DNA of 64,000 nt, taken from contig JAYQJE010000003.1 in the NCBI GenBank assembly GCA_038142005.1, positions 62,001 through 126,000 of the forward strand, given 5' to 3'. The first letter of the stretch is position 1. Each line of letters starts with the position of its first letter. Below, piece after piece: positions 9,850-21,600 of this stretch. The notes below the pieces were generated by a model. The model searched no databases. It had not been told where the DNA came from and saw only the letters and a program-made list of their open reading frames with translations. The DNA comes from SHAN690 sp023262195 (GTDB taxonomy: Bacteria; Bacteroidota; Bacteroidia; Flavobacteriales_G; Salibacteraceae). The position numbers were made by a program, and so were the translations under genes.

Positions 9850-11646
9850 TATATAACGAATGACGCGCCTTCCTCACTTAAGCTGAGCGCAGGCCGCAGT
9901 TGATTAAATAGTTCTCTTCCGACGCCGAATGATCCAGCGGAAACCTCGGAACTTGCTTCCCTCATTTCGAAGTCGGACTCAAGACAATTTAAAGTGCCTT
10001 TGGCAGCGTTTAATTCAAGCATATCACCTGATCTTACTTTGTGTATTGGACCTCCGTTCAGGGACTCTGGAGACAAATGAATTGCAGCAGGCACTTTTCC
10101 AGAAGCTCCAGACATACGACCGTCGGTTACAAGCGCTACCTTGAACCCTTGGTTTTGAAGTATGCTTAAGCAAGGGGTTAACTTATGCAACTCGGGCATA
10201 CCATTGGCTTGCGGTCCTTGATTCTTCACCACGACAATTACATCGCGATTAAGTTCTTTTCTTTTAAAAGCCTCCACCACTTCACTTTGATTCGTAAAAA
10301 CCTGAGCAGGCGCATTGATCACATGATGTTCGGCTTTTACAGCAGAAATCTTAATTACCGATCTACCTAAATTGCCCTTCAATATTTTGAGTCCACCCGT
10401 CGGACTAAATGGATTTTCTACAGACCTTAGAACATCTTGATCTAGAGAATCTTTAGGTGAACTCCTCCATCGCAGCGCGCCCTTTTCCAGATAAGGTTCT
10501 TTAGTATATGCTTCCATACCACTACCCATGATCGTTTTAACATCAGCATGAAGGAACCCGCCATTCAGCAAGGTCTTAACAAGATAACCCATACCTCCGC
10601 AAGCCTGGAAGTGATTGATATCCGCTGTTCCATTAGGATAGACACGAACGATAGACGGCACGGCCTCTGAAATGTGATTAAAATCTGTCCAATCAATAAT
10701 GATTCCGGCGGCGCGCGCAATTGCAATTAAATGCAACGTATGGTTCGTGGATCCTCCTGTGGCAACCAGTCCCACCAAGGCGTTAACGATGGATTCTTCC
10801 GTGATCACTTCGAACAATGGGGTATACTCATCGCCTTGATATGTGATCTCTTTCAACCGTTTTACAGCAAAATCATTTAATGCCTCTCTCAATGGAGTTC
10901 CGGGTGTAATGAAAGAGGCTCCAGGTAAGTGAAGGCCCAACATTTCCATGAGCATTTGATTGCTATTCGCGGTTCCATAAAATGTACATGTTCCAGCAGA
11001 ATGATAAGATGCCGACTCCGCCTTTAATAGCTCTGCCCTGCCGATTTTACCTTCGGCATAGTCCCTCCTGTGTTTTGCCTTTTCTTCATTAGAAATACCG
11101 ATTCCATTGGTCCGCCAGGAACAAAAATGAATGGTAAATGACCAAATCGTAATGAACCGATCAGCATGCCTGGAACAATTTTGTCGCATATTCCAAGACA
11201 AAGTCCACCATCGAACATTTGGTGGGACATTCCAATAGCAGTCGACAGCGCAATGACATCGCGACTCAACAGGAAAGTTCCATACCCGCTTGGCCTTGAG
11301 TTACACCGTCACACATCGCGGGTACGCCTGAAGCAACCTGCGCAACAGCACCATACTTTTTTGCAGAGGCGCGCAGCGACATTGGATAATTTTCGTAAGT
11401 TTTATGAGCACTGAGCATATCGTTATATGCCGTGATGATTCCAAAATTGGATTTAACCTCTCCGGAAAGCGAAACTTTTTCATGATCAGAACAAGCTGCA
11501 AAGGCATGTGCTAAATTCCCGCACGCTAAGGCGCTCCTTGTGACTCGAGCATGAGCCTCATTCATCATTAAATCAATGTAAGCCCTTCTTGTGTCTATCG
11601 ACCGGAATTTAATCCGATCCGTAATCTTCTTTATTTCTTGATTCAT
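9849..11646 (-). CDS. edd: 6-phosphogluconate dehydratase (two frameshifts)
   Basis: About 599 residues after repair, close to the usual ~605. This IlvD/Edd-family iron-sulfur enzyme dehydrates 6-phosphogluconate to KDPG. Recognisable pieces are SNFGIITAYNDMLSAHKTYENYP, VPAMCDGVTQGQAGMELS with a likely cluster Cys, FDGGLCLGICDKIVPGML, SAGTCTFYGTANSNQM, VGLVATGGSTNHTLHLIAIA, and VALVTDGRMSGASGKVPAA near the C-terminus. Two undercalls break it: GG at 11272-11273 (joins GMELS to LLSRDVIAL) and CC at 11098-11099 (joins GGPMES to GISNEEKA). The length and motifs distinguish it from dihydroxy-acid dehydratase IlvD, as does the eda neighbour. The gap to pgl upstream is 3 bases. Confidence 0.93.
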
Positions 11647-11649
11647 GCT

Positions 11650-12324
11650 TTACTTAGCCCAGTAAATTTCCACTGGTGTATTTTCTTGATTAATAAAATA
11701 GGCAATGGGATAGAGCAATGCATTCCTTTGATCTGCAGCGGATTGAAGTATGGATTTTTTTTCGTTACCATAGCCATGAATGAAGATTTGCTTTGAGTTT
11801 AAAAGCGCAATTGCCGTAAATGTGAATCTTGTGTATGGAAAGTTTTCTGAATGTGTAATCATTATTTTTTCTTCATTCTTAGGATCAAGAGCATCATCCA
11901 ATTCCTTCGAATCCGGAAAAATTGATGCTGTATGACCGTCATCACCAACACCTAGTATGACCACGGTAAATGGCTGCTTTATAGAATCAGTTGTCATCCT
12001 TAGCAAAGCAGCATTCTCTTCGACAGTATCTGCTAGCACAAACGGAAAAAATTCAGCTGTTTTCGCTTTATTTTGTAGAAGGAGCTCCTTCACAATAGTT
12101 CCATTTTGGTTTGGATCTCCATCTGGCAAATATCTTTCATCCACTAGGCTGATCTGAACTTTATCCCATAGTATCTCCGCTTGACTAAGTTTAAGAAATA
12201 GATTTTTGGGAGTACTACCACCAGAAACTAACAGAGACGCCGATCCTGTCTTTTCAATTTCCAAAGACAGCAATTTCGAAACTTTTTCTGTGAGTTCGTT
12301 CTCAATCTGATCGCGTGACGCCAT
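11650..12324 (-). CDS. pgl: 6-phosphogluconolactonase
   Basis: About 224 residues from an ATG at 12322-12324. It hydrolyses 6-phosphogluconolactone to 6-phosphogluconate in the cytoplasm. DevB/SOL-family motifs are SLLVSGGSTPKNLF, ISLVDERYLPDGDPNQNG and VILGVGDDGHTASIFP, in the normal order and spacing. As sequenced, the frame is open and continuous with the end of zwf, which would give a zwf-pgl fusion. One extra A in the AAA run at 12329-12331 would instead end zwf with a TAG one base before this ATG, the usual operon layout. Given the many undercalls here I annotate two genes. It lies between zwf and edd in the Entner-Doudoroff block. Confidence 0.88.
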   Translation of the reverse strand: MASRDQIENELTEKVSKLLSLEIEKTGSASLLVSGGSTPKNLFLKLSQAEILWDKVQISLVDERYLPDGDPNQNGTIVKELLLQNKAKTAEFFPFVLADTVEENAALLRMTTDSIKQPFTVVILGVGDDGHTASIFPDSKELDDALDPKNEEKIMITHSENFPYTRFTFTAIALLNSKQIFIHGYGNEKKSILQSAADQRNALLYPIAYFINQENTPVEIYWAK

Positions 12325-12325
12325 G

Positions 12326-13804
12326 CTATTTATTTCGGTTTCAATCGGTGGTTCTACCCAGAATACATCATCATTCATTATCCAGTCACCTGGCCCCCAT
12401 GACCCAGCTTCATAGAGGACATTTGGAATATCTTCTGACTCCCAATGGTCTAGAATTGATTCAACCCACTTCCAAGAAGCTTTTACCTCATCACGGCGCA
12501 TGAAAAGCGTCTGATTTCCTCTTACCACATCCATGAGCAAACGTTCATACGCCTCAGGAAAACGATCTTCAAAGTGGTCGGAGAAATCAAGTTCAAGCGC
12601 AAAAGGCTTGTATCGATAACCACCTGGTCCTGGAATTTTCACCATCTGCTTCAACTCTATTCTCTCCTCTGGTTGCAACCTTATCGTTAGTCTGTTATTT
12701 TCGATAAGCTTCTTTTCCGGGAAAATATTATGCGGAACGTGCTTAAAGTTGATCACAATCTCTGAATAGCGCTGAGCCATTCGTTTACCTGAACGTAAAT
12801 ATATGGGAACACCACCCCAACGCCAATTATCAATACACGTTTTGAGCGCAACAAAGGTCTCCGTATCGGAATCAAACCTCTCAATATCTTCCAAATAAGA
12901 GGGTAATGACCCTTCCTTAGTTTTACCTCTAGTATATTGTCCTCTGATAGTATCCGACTTTATGCTATCCGAATCATAAGGTCGCAAGGCTCTTAGCACC
13001 TTTAATTTTTCATCGCGCACCTCATCGGCATCAAGTACCGCTGGTGGTTCCATGGCTATTAAACAAAGCAATTGAAGTAAGTGATTTTGCACCATATCGC
13101 GCAGTGCGCCATACCTATCGTAAAAGGCTCCGCGTGTTCCGACTCCAAGGGATTCCGCCACAGTAATCTGAATATTATCAATCTCCTGTGCATTCCACGA
13201 ACTTTCAAAAATATTATTCGCGAATCGCAGAACCATTAAATTTTGAACCGTTTCCTTACCCAAATAGTGATCGATTCTGTAGATCTGCTCCTCATTAAAA
13301 CTCTCTGCAACTTCATCGTTGACCCTTTCAGATGATTCCAAATCAGTTCCTAGTGGTTTTTCTAGTACAACTCTGGAGTATTCTGTAATATATCCCTTTC
13401 TCATCAAGATACTTCGCAATTAGACCAAAAGCCGTAGCTGGGGTTGCAAGGTAGAACACTCGAACGTCAAAAACGGATTTGTTAAACCATTGGTCAACAA
13501 CTGCATTTTGTTTCTTAGCTGCTGTATCAATCATACCAATAGAGAACATACCTAAAAAACTAGCCAAGACCGTCGCGTCAATATCCACAACAAAGGAATT
13601 CAAATGGGTTTCTAATTGATCACGAAATTCAAATAAGTCTGGTTCCTTGCGTGATACGGCAAGAATGCGACTTCGCTCAGAAATTTGACCCTCAGCCAAA
13701 CGGTGGTATAGTGCTGGATATATTTTCCGAAAGGCAAGGTCACCCTCCCCACCAAAAACGATGAGTTCAAAATCTTTTAGTGATTGATTTATTTTGGCTG
13801 TCAT
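12326..13804 (-). CDS. zwf: Glucose-6-phosphate dehydrogenase (one frameshift)
   Basis: About 492 residues after repair. It oxidises glucose-6-phosphate to 6-phosphogluconolactone with NAD(P). The nucleotide-binding start is VFGGEGDLAFRKIYPALYH (family G-x-x-G-D-L-A-x-R-K). The active-site segment is RIDHYLGKETVQNL, followed by VAESLGVGTRGAFYDRYGALRDMVQNH. A CCC run at 13394-13396 is one base too long and splits the frame; removing one base joins YLDEKG to YITEYSRVVLEKPLG. The stop shown assumes one undercalled A near 12329; without it the frame runs into pgl. It is the first gene after a good promoter at 13823-13852 and so likely leads the ten-gene minus-strand operon. Confidence 0.92.
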
Positions 13805-13822
13805 TATCTATAAATAAATAGT

Positions 13823-13852
13823 CAAAGGTAGTACTTATAGTAATATAAACAA
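13823..13852 (-). promoter_or_regulatory. Promoter of the zwf-led operon
   Basis: On the minus strand TTG (13850-13852) and TACCTTTG (13823-13830) are separated by 19 bases, matching the Bacteroidota sigma consensus TTG - about 19-20 - TAnnTTTG. The zwf ATG lies 18 bases past the -7 box, so the leader is very short. It separates the central-metabolism/GH16/GH30/phosphorylase operon from the GH3 gene upstream. Confidence 0.65.
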
Positions 13853-13863
13853 TAAGCTTAATT

Positions 13864-16085
13864 CTATGGAACATCTAAGTAGAACCGAACCATTTCATTG
13901 TTCACATATAGACTAAACCAGCCTGCCTCCACACGCTTGTTTTTTCGTTAGGGTGATAGAATCCAAGATCATCAGTTGCAATATTCAATTCAATAATTTT
14001 GGATGAATTGGCCTTCAGCCATATCTTTTCTTAAGCTCGAAGACGCCTAACCGGCGGCACCAAACTAGCCACCTCATCTCTAATATAGACCTGAACCACC
14101 TCTTTGCCATCCGAATTACTTTCGTTTTCTATTTCAACCGAAATCCTCAAAGAATCACCTATTGAGAATGTATCCGCATCTAATGCCAGATTGCTGTAGG
14201 TAAATTTCGAATAACTTAAGCCATGTCCGAAACTCCACATAGGGTCAAACCCTTCATTTCCATAGTTCACATCCATCTCGTCCGTGGCAAAATGATCATA
14301 AGTACCTATCCCTTGCTCAAACTTTGGATAGGTAAATGGCAGCTTTCCAGAAGGATTTACATTTCCAAATAGAATGTCAGCAATCGCTTTACCACCTTCA
14401 GCTCCAGGCTGATAAGCTAACAATATCGCGTCAGCCAGCTCTTCAATAACGCCAAGCAACCTCGGTCTATTCTGACTTAGCACCAGAATCATTGGCTTAT
14501 TAAGGGCCGCCAGTTGTTTCACTAATTCAGTCTCATCTTGAGAAATCGATAAGGAAGTTATGTCCGCTGGCTTCTCGGTTGAAGGTCTTTCGCCTAAGCA
14601 CAAAATAATTACATCTATATCCGAAATATTATTTTGCTGATGCCCTGCTCGAGATTTGTAGTCTTCAGCAGTTGAAGCATATGCTCTGATTCCAGATAGT
14701 ATTGAGACTATGCCTTCGTTCATTACAATACTATCTAATCCCTGCCAAGTGCGACCCCACGCCCCAACTTGATATCTAACATCGTCCATTGCCTTTCCGG
14801 CCACTAATACTTTCGCGCTTGGTTTCAAAGGCAGTAGCTTTTCATTGTTTTTTAATAATGTAATAGACTCCGAAGCCAGCTGATAAGCGATCTTCTTATG
14901 TGCTTCACTACCGACACACGCAATTGACAATTCTGAACGAACTGGACCCAACAACCCTAAATTTCTTTTCATCAAGAGGATCCGTCGAACAGATTCATCT
15001 AAGCGATCTTCGGATATTCTTTCGCTTTCGACCAAATGCAATAGATGTTTAAAGAACTCAATATCTACAGGAATCATAGCTATATCAATTCCAGATTAAA
15101 TGGCAGTTAAAACGGAGGCTTTATAATCGCTCGTAACGTGGTGGATTTGGTGCAGGTTTTTGACGTCGCCCCAATCGGTGAGTAAAACACCCTTGAATCC
15201 TAACTCATCGCGCAGCACATCCGTAAGCAAGTTTTTATTCGCGTTCATTGGAATACCATTTATATCATGCGACCCTACCATAATTGACATAACACCTTCC
15301 CGAATGGCGGCAACGAATGGGGACAAATGCTTTTCCCGCAAATCGTGTTCTGAAATAGTCACGGTGGTTCGATCCTTACCATTAACAGGCACTCCATATC
15401 CAACAAAATGCTTTGCACATGCAGCAACTCTCTCACCATTTCCTATACTCTGCAGTCCTCGGATTGATGCAATACCCAGCGAACTTGACAAAAGCGGATC
15501 TTCACCAAACGTTTCAAAAAACTGCCCCCAAAGCGGTTGCCTACCTGCATCAAGAATTGGCGAAAAAACCCAAGGAATACCAGAAACTCTCGACTCCAAG
15601 GCTGTAGCTCGCGACGCTTCTTCAATCAGTGAATCGTTCCATGAAGCGGCCTGTCCAAGTTGATGTGGAAAGAGGGTAGCATCTAAAGTATAATTTACCC
15701 CATGAACTGCATCAATCCCATAGAGTACTGGTAGAACTCCTTCCTGTGCAGTAAAATGATTGATCGTATTATGAACATAATTCCATTCTTCAATACTGAG
15801 AGCGACACCTCCAGTGTTGAGAAATGAACCCACGCGAAATTCTCTGACCATTTCGAGGAGTTTGTTGCTATCAATCTCAATGGTTTTGTCATTGGAATCG
15901 TTAGGTTTAAGAATAAAATTCAAATTGTACTGACACATTTGACCAACTTTATCCGCTAAGGTCATTTGGCTCAAATAGTACTCTAGAAACTTGTAATCTG
16001 AAACATCTTGAGCCGAGATTTGGGCGCTTATCACCCAGAATAGAATGGTGATTTTAAAATACGTTGAGATTGCAGGCTGCATCAT
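13864..16085 (-). CDS. GH3 beta-glucosidase, periplasmic (two in-frame stops and one frameshift)
   Basis: About 740 residues if read through. A signal peptide (ILFWVISAQISAQ) exports it to the periplasm. GH3 barrel motifs are PVLYGIDAVHGVNY, NGERVAACAKHFVGYGVPVNGKDRTT, IMVGSHDINGIP and the nucleophile Asp in GVLLTDWGDV. The C-terminal half has GRTWQG, NPSGKLPFTYPK, MWSFGHGLSYSKF and a fibronectin-type end (EAGWFSLYV). Three lesions occur: in-frame TAA at 15096-15098 (between VLTAI and SGIDIAM), in-frame TAA at 14031-14033 (after RRLRA, before EKIWLKA), and a T6 undercall at 13940-13945. Homology continues on both sides of each, so error or recent decay are both possible. It would release glucose from gluco-oligosaccharides. 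The SSS gene upstream is 4 bases away. Confidence 0.85.
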
Positions 16086-16089
16086 TGAC

Positions 16090-17729
16090 CTAAAACAACA
16101 TCCATATTACAAGTACCAATGCCAACAAACCTAAGGTTATAGCAGCATCATTCTTATCAAAAATGAATTTGGAGCGATCAAATACTAAAAGTGAAATGTC
16201 TTTAGTCTCTTGGCTCTGGGTGAGGTGGCTTACCGTAACCAAAACGATGGAACATATAAAGAAAAGAAGCAACGCGAAATGAAGAAAATTCATGTCCGCT
16301 GTGGAAAGCCATACTCCGTCAATCGAAGACTTATTCAATTCAAGAACGAGTCGGGTTACCCCCAAGCCTGCTCCCGTCAACAAAGAAGCCATTGCTCCTT
16401 TGTAATTAAGTTTTGGAATAAATAAACCAAGCAAAAAGACAGCAGCAATTGGAGGCGCTATATAAGCTTGAATACTTTGGAGTTTTTGAAAGATACCACC
16501 TTCTATCAGATTCAGCATCGGAATCCAAATCAGTCCGAGAACAACCAAAATCAAAGTAGAAACTTGCCCAATTCGTACCAAATGCCTCTCACTCGTTTCA
16601 GGTTTATACTTTTTATATATATCGAGAGTAAATAATGTGGAGCAAGAATTGAAAACTGAACTTAAAGAGCTCATCAAAGCAGCGAGCAGTCCGGCGACCA
16701 CAAGACCTTTTAAACCAGCTGGCAGCACGTGAACCACCAGTAATGGCAGTGCAGCATCATATTGCGTCTTTCCATCTATTGTTTGAAATTCGAATAACGG
16801 ATCTGGTTCACTTGTGATGATATAGGCGACTACACCGGGCAAGACAAAAATGAACAGTGGCAAAAGCTTGAGATATCCAGCAAAAATGGTCCCCTTTCGA
16901 GCATTCGAGAGATCTTTTGCCGCCAGAACGCGTTGGACAATGAACTGATCTGTACACCAATACCATATACCAAGAATAGGTGCCCCGAACAAAATTCCAG
17001 TCCAAGGAAATTCAGGATCAGATAATGGACGCCATAAAGTTAAATACGTTTGGTCTGTCTTTTCAATTAGTTGATTTATGCCCCCAATTTCATCTAGACC
17101 ATAAATGGTTAACACTACAGATCCAATAATGAGGATAATCATCTGAATTAAATCTGTATATACTACAGCCTTCAATCCACCAAGGATTGTGTAAAGTCCC
17201 GTTATAACAACTATAAATATTGCTCCTGTCCAAAATTCAACTCCAAGTAAAGCGTTAAATACAATCGCGCCAGCAGCAATCGTTACTGAGATCTTAGTCA
17301 TTATATATGAAACTATCGAAACCCAAGAAAGGTATTGTCTGGTTCCGACTCCATACCGTTGCTCAAGAAATTCAGGCATAGTGGAAACTCCAGATTTCAA
17401 ATAGAAGGGCACAAATAACCAACCCAATAGCAGTAGCATTAACGCAGCCAGGATTTCAAATTGTGCGGCAACAAATTCGCCTGATGCTCCTTGACCTGCA
17501 AGACCTCCAGATGTTCAGACCCAATATTAGAGGCAAAAAGAGAGGCTCCAATGGCAAACCAACTCAGGTCGCGACCACCAAGGAAATAGTCTTCAGAATC
17601 TTCAAAAAAACTCTTGGTCTTTCCGCGCCCTTTGAGCACGACCATTAGCGTCACAAAAAGCACTAGTAAGAAATAACTAATTATTATAAGGAGATCTAGA
17701 GCACTCAGATGGTTCGGGATTTCAATCAC
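16090..17729 (-). CDS. SSS-family sodium/sugar symporter (one frameshift)
   Basis: About 546 residues after repair, an inner-membrane protein with 13-14 predicted segments. SSSF hallmarks are DYFLGGRDLSWFAIGASLFASNIGSEHL near residue 45-72, VSTMPEFLEQRYG, GLYTILGGLKAVVYTDLIQM and the long SALMSSLSSVFNSCSTLFTLDIY-type segment (split here as LAALMSSLSSVF and NSCSTLFTLDIYKKY). It resembles the SGLT/glucose-galactose branch more than proline carriers. The start is a GTG at 17727-17729. A CC at 17507-17508 is undercalled; repair joins GSEHL to GGLAGQGASGEF. Lying between a sugar-sensing regulator and GH3, it probably takes up the glucose GH3 releases in the periplasm. The substrate is inferred. 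Confidence 0.88.
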
Positions 17730-17776
17730 GACAATATAATTTCAAATATCAATAGACTCTATTCAATAATCCCGTA

Positions 17777-18529
17777 CTACAGTTCAAAAACAAAGCCTTT
17801 CTCAAGCAGACTTAGATATGCCTTTTTATCGAAAGTGAACAACCGGGCTGGTCTATGCGCTACTTGCGTTCGCATTTCCCTAGTGTCCTTGAGTAATCCC
17901 ATACTCAGCATTCGCTTCCTAAAGTTGGCCTTATCAAACTTTTTATCGAGCAGGGCTTCGTATAAGGATTGCATGTCACCTAGGGTAAATTTCTTTGGCA
18001 GCAACTCGAAACCAATCGGTTGACTTCTCACTCGCTCTCTCAATAGGAATAATGCATCCTGAACGATGTCAAAATGATCGAAAGCCAATTCAGGCAGGTC
18101 ATACATATCAACCCAAAGGACATTACCCGCCCAAGAATTTGCAAGCGGACTGTATTGATCCACGTTAATCAACGAGTAATAACCAACAGTTACGACGCGT
18201 CCAATTGGGTGTCTATCAACTTGACCATAAGTCTTAGATTGAATCATTGGAACATCATCCAATCCAGTGAGATCATGCAATACGCGGGATGCCGCTAAAT
18301 TCATATCTTCAGCGGGATAAACTAAATCTCCCGGAAGCGCCATTTTACCTAGGTGTGGCTCAGCTCCTCTCTCAATCACTAGCAATTTGAGCCTATTCTC
18401 GTGATAGCCTAAGATTACACAATCCACGGAAAGTGCAAACTGGAAAAACTTATCGATTGAGATTTTATAGTAGGCAGAAAATTGATGCCCAAGGACCTTT
18501 TCATTCTCTGAAGATCGTTTGCTATTCAT
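17777..18529 (-). CDS. Nudix-fold transcriptional regulator (NrtR/AraR type)
   Basis: About 250 residues from the ATG at 18527-18529; an upstream in-frame ATG (18619) would add 30 residues of non-homologous-looking sequence and consume the divergent promoter region. Residues about 20-140 form a Nudix fold (VDCVILGYHENRLKLLVIERG, then KMALPGDLVYP). The Nudix box is degenerate: the positions normally G, RE and EE read D, RV and DL, so it should bind but not hydrolyse a ligand. The C-terminus is a winged helix (NFRKRMLSMGLLKDTREM). This is the architecture of NrtR relatives such as the arabinose-responsive AraR of Bacteroides. Divergent to susC and upstream of the SSS gene, it probably controls this locus in response to a glucan-derived sugar or sugar phosphate. 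Confidence 0.88.
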   Translation of the reverse strand: MNSKRSSENEKVLGHQFSAYYKISIDKFFQFALSVDCVILGYHENRLKLLVIERGAEPHLGKMALPGDLVYPAEDMNLAASRVLHDLTGLDDVPMIQSKTYGQVDRHPIGRVVTVGYYSLINVDQYSPLANSWAGNVLWVDMYDLPELAFDHFDIVQDALFLLRERVRSQPIGFELLPKKFTLGDMQSLYEALLDKKFDKANFRKRMLSMGLLKDTREMRTQVAHRPARLFTFDKKAYLSLLEKGFVFEL

Positions 18530-18614
18530 TCTTAAAAGAGTTGGAACGAAAGTACTGATCCTAGAACTTATTTTATTAAAGTCCTTGGCCCTTCTCATCC
18601 GAAATAAATTAATT

Positions 18615-18648
18615 AACATTAAGTTTACAAAATGTTATAGTATTTTTG
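18615..18648 (+). promoter_or_regulatory. susC promoter with overlapping inverted repeat
   Basis: TATTTTTG (18641-18648) matches TAnnTTTG, 27 bases before the susC ATG. There is no TTG at the -33 distance; instead AACATT (18615-18620) and AATGTT (18631-18636) form a perfect 6-bp inverted repeat with 10-base spacing. This position would suit an operator for the divergent Nudix-type regulator or an activator-dependent promoter. The remaining 18530-18614 region shows no coding sequence. Confidence 0.45.
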
Positions 18649-18674
18649 ACCATAAGAAAAACCGCTAAACACCT

Positions 18675-21600
18675 ATGAATCGAAATTTAAGTTTAATATT
18701 TATACTCTGTGCGGTTAGCCTAACCGGCTTCAGCCAAAAATCGTCAGTCTCAGGACAAGTTAAGGATGATTTAGATTTCACCGTGCCCGGAGTCACAGTT
18801 TATGAAAAAGGCACTTCAAATGGCACAACCACTGATATGGATGGGAATTACGCCATCGAATTGGACAACCCAAATGAAGCTGTAATAGTCTTTTCATTTA
18901 TGGGTTTTGAAACTCAGGAAATGGCTGTGGCGGGCAGGTCATCAATAAATATCACCCTTGCACCAAGTGTTTCTGCATTGGATGAGGTTGTGGTGGTTGG
19001 ATATGGTACTTCAACTAAAAAAGAATTAACAGGTGCTACAGCGAAAGTTACTGGTGACAATATCCAGAAATTGAATATACCACGTATGGATCAGGCAATT
19101 CAGGGTCAGGTTTCAGGTGTAGCGATCAATACCAATTCTGGTTCGCCAGGGGGCTCTTCTAGTATAAGGATTCGAGGACTATCCACGTTTGGTGATAATG
19201 ATCCGCTCATCTTAGTGGATGGTGTGGTTTATGACTCTGAAGGTTTGAACGCACTTAACCCATCTGATATTGAAACCATCAATATCCTAAAAGATGCAAC
19301 AGCTGGAATATATGGTGTGCGCGCCGCGAATGGTGTCATCATTATTGAAACAAAAAAGGGAGCTCCAATTCAAAACCCAGAGTGGAAGTCAGTGGCTACT
19401 ATGGTATTCAGCAATCAGCAAAGAAACTGAGCTTATTAAATGCTGAAGAATATGCTATCCTTAAAAATGAGGCTTTTGGCACTGCTGGAGATAATATTCC
19501 ATTTGCCAATACCGACTTGGGTGAGGGAACTAATTGGCAAGATTCTGTGTTTCAAAACGCAGCCATTCAAAATTATAATGTTTCTATTTCAGGCGGCTCT
19601 AAGAGCAACACCTATTCGATTGGTGGTTCATATTTTAGTCAAGACGGAATTGTTGGAGGATAAGTCAAACTTTACCAGATTTAATGGGCGTCTAAATCTT
19701 TCTACGGACATCACAGAGCGTGTAAAACTGACAAGTGTTTTGCTCTACACCCATGAAGATCGCAAGGCTCTACCAGAAAATGGAATTGGCTCAGTGCTAT
19801 ACAATACAATTAATGCATTCCCATCAGATCCAATCCGAACGGCCAATGGGAACTACAGCTACCTAGAAGAGGTAAGCGATATTATTAACCCAATTGCCCA
19901 AATGGAGAACACCCATAACAATGCTTGGGTAGACAAGATTGTCGGTAAGGAAGAAATAGCGATTAAAATCAATGATGATTTCACATTTACGAATCGCGGA
20001 AGCTATAATTATGCTCTTGTGGATAGTAAGGTCTTCTCTCCCCTTGTCTGGTATGGACCAGGAAAAGCTCAAAATTCGGCTTTAAATGAAAATCTAGATC
20101 CGTCGCTTGTTGAGATTGGTGACAGCGTCTTTATCGAACGGGGAGCGAGCGTATACGAATCACGAAACACGTATTTGGATCTGACTTTTGAGAGCTTCCT
20201 AAACTATGCACATACTTTTAATACTGACCATTCAATCAAAGCCACAGCAGGTACATCGGTCTTTCAGCGCAAAGGATCAGGATTAAATGGAACCGCATAC
20301 AATATTCCGAACAATTCTATAGATTATGCTGACATCTCCGCGAATCTCGCTCCTGGTGGATACTTAAATAATGTAGGCTCTTTTCAATATGAAGAACGTT
20401 TGCTATCAAGTTTTATTCGAGCCGAGTATGGTTACCGATATAAGTATTTGTTCTCGGCCATTTTGAGGAGGGACGGATCTACCAAGTTTGGTCCAAACAG
20501 AAGGTATGGTCTTTTCCCAACGGTTTCAAGTGCTTGGGTGTTTTCTGAAGAAGACTTCTTTAAAATTGAAGCTATTTCCTTTGCAAAACTTCGCGCCAGC
20601 TATGGAATATCAGGGAACGATCAAATCCAAAATTTTGCATACCGAGCACAGTTAAATGGAGAGGGAGTATATGTTTTTGATGATGTCATTCAAACTGGTG
20701 TAGCACTTGGACGGGCATCAAATCCAGACCTAAGATGGGAAAGCACGCGTCAATTCAATGTTGGTGTTGATATTGGTATAGGTCAAGGTTTCAACTTCAC
20801 GACTAACTATTTTATTAAAAATACAGTTGATCTGCTCTTTCAGCCAGATGTTTCTGGTGTACTTGGATCTTATGGCCCAGGTGGTCAGCCGCCAATTATT
20901 AATGCAGGCGATGTTTCAAATAGAGGTTTGGAAATTGAACTAGGATATGCCTCTGATCCGGCCAAAGCGTATGGTTTAAGTACTCATTTCAACCTAACCT
21001 ACTTGCAGAATGAAGTGCTTCGAACCCCTGATGGTGTGGACTTTTTACCAGGAGCATATTTTGGCGTTGGAGGTAATGTCGCAACTCGATTCGAACAAGG
21101 ATACGCCATTGGCTACTTCCATGGTTTCGAAACAGACGGTGTTTTTCAAACACAAAACGAAATAGACAATGCCGATGTAATTCAGGAAGGTGCAAAACCA
21201 GGCGATTTAAAATATGTAGATCAGAACGGTGACGGGGTCATAAGTTTTAACGATGATAGCGATCAGACTGCCATTGGATCGCCCATTCCAGATTTTACCT
21301 TGGGGTTGAACTTGACGGCGAAGTTAATGTGGTTTGATGTTTCGGCTAACCTATTTTCTGCCGTTGGTCAGGAAATAATACGGAATTATGAACGGCAGCA
21401 GCCATATGCCAACCAGCTCGATTATGTCATCAACCGTTGGGTTGGAGAAAATACATCAAATACGGATCCACGATTGACCACTGAAGCTAATAGGAACTCG
21501 GAGTTTTCTGACTACTATGTCGAAAAAGGAGATTTTTTGAGAATCAAGAATTTTCAAATCGGTTATACTATCCCCAAGAAGAGTTTGGAAAAGCTGAAAA

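Noticed and set aside
18530..18619. Upstream ATG at 18619 as the regulator start
   Set aside because: The 30 extra residues are not like the family, and the extension would remove the divergent promoter space; ATG 18527-18529 fits better.
19350..19670. Programmed frameshifting in susC
   Set aside because: No slippery heptamer or following pseudoknot is evident, and the same type of indel occurs in unrelated genes across the window.
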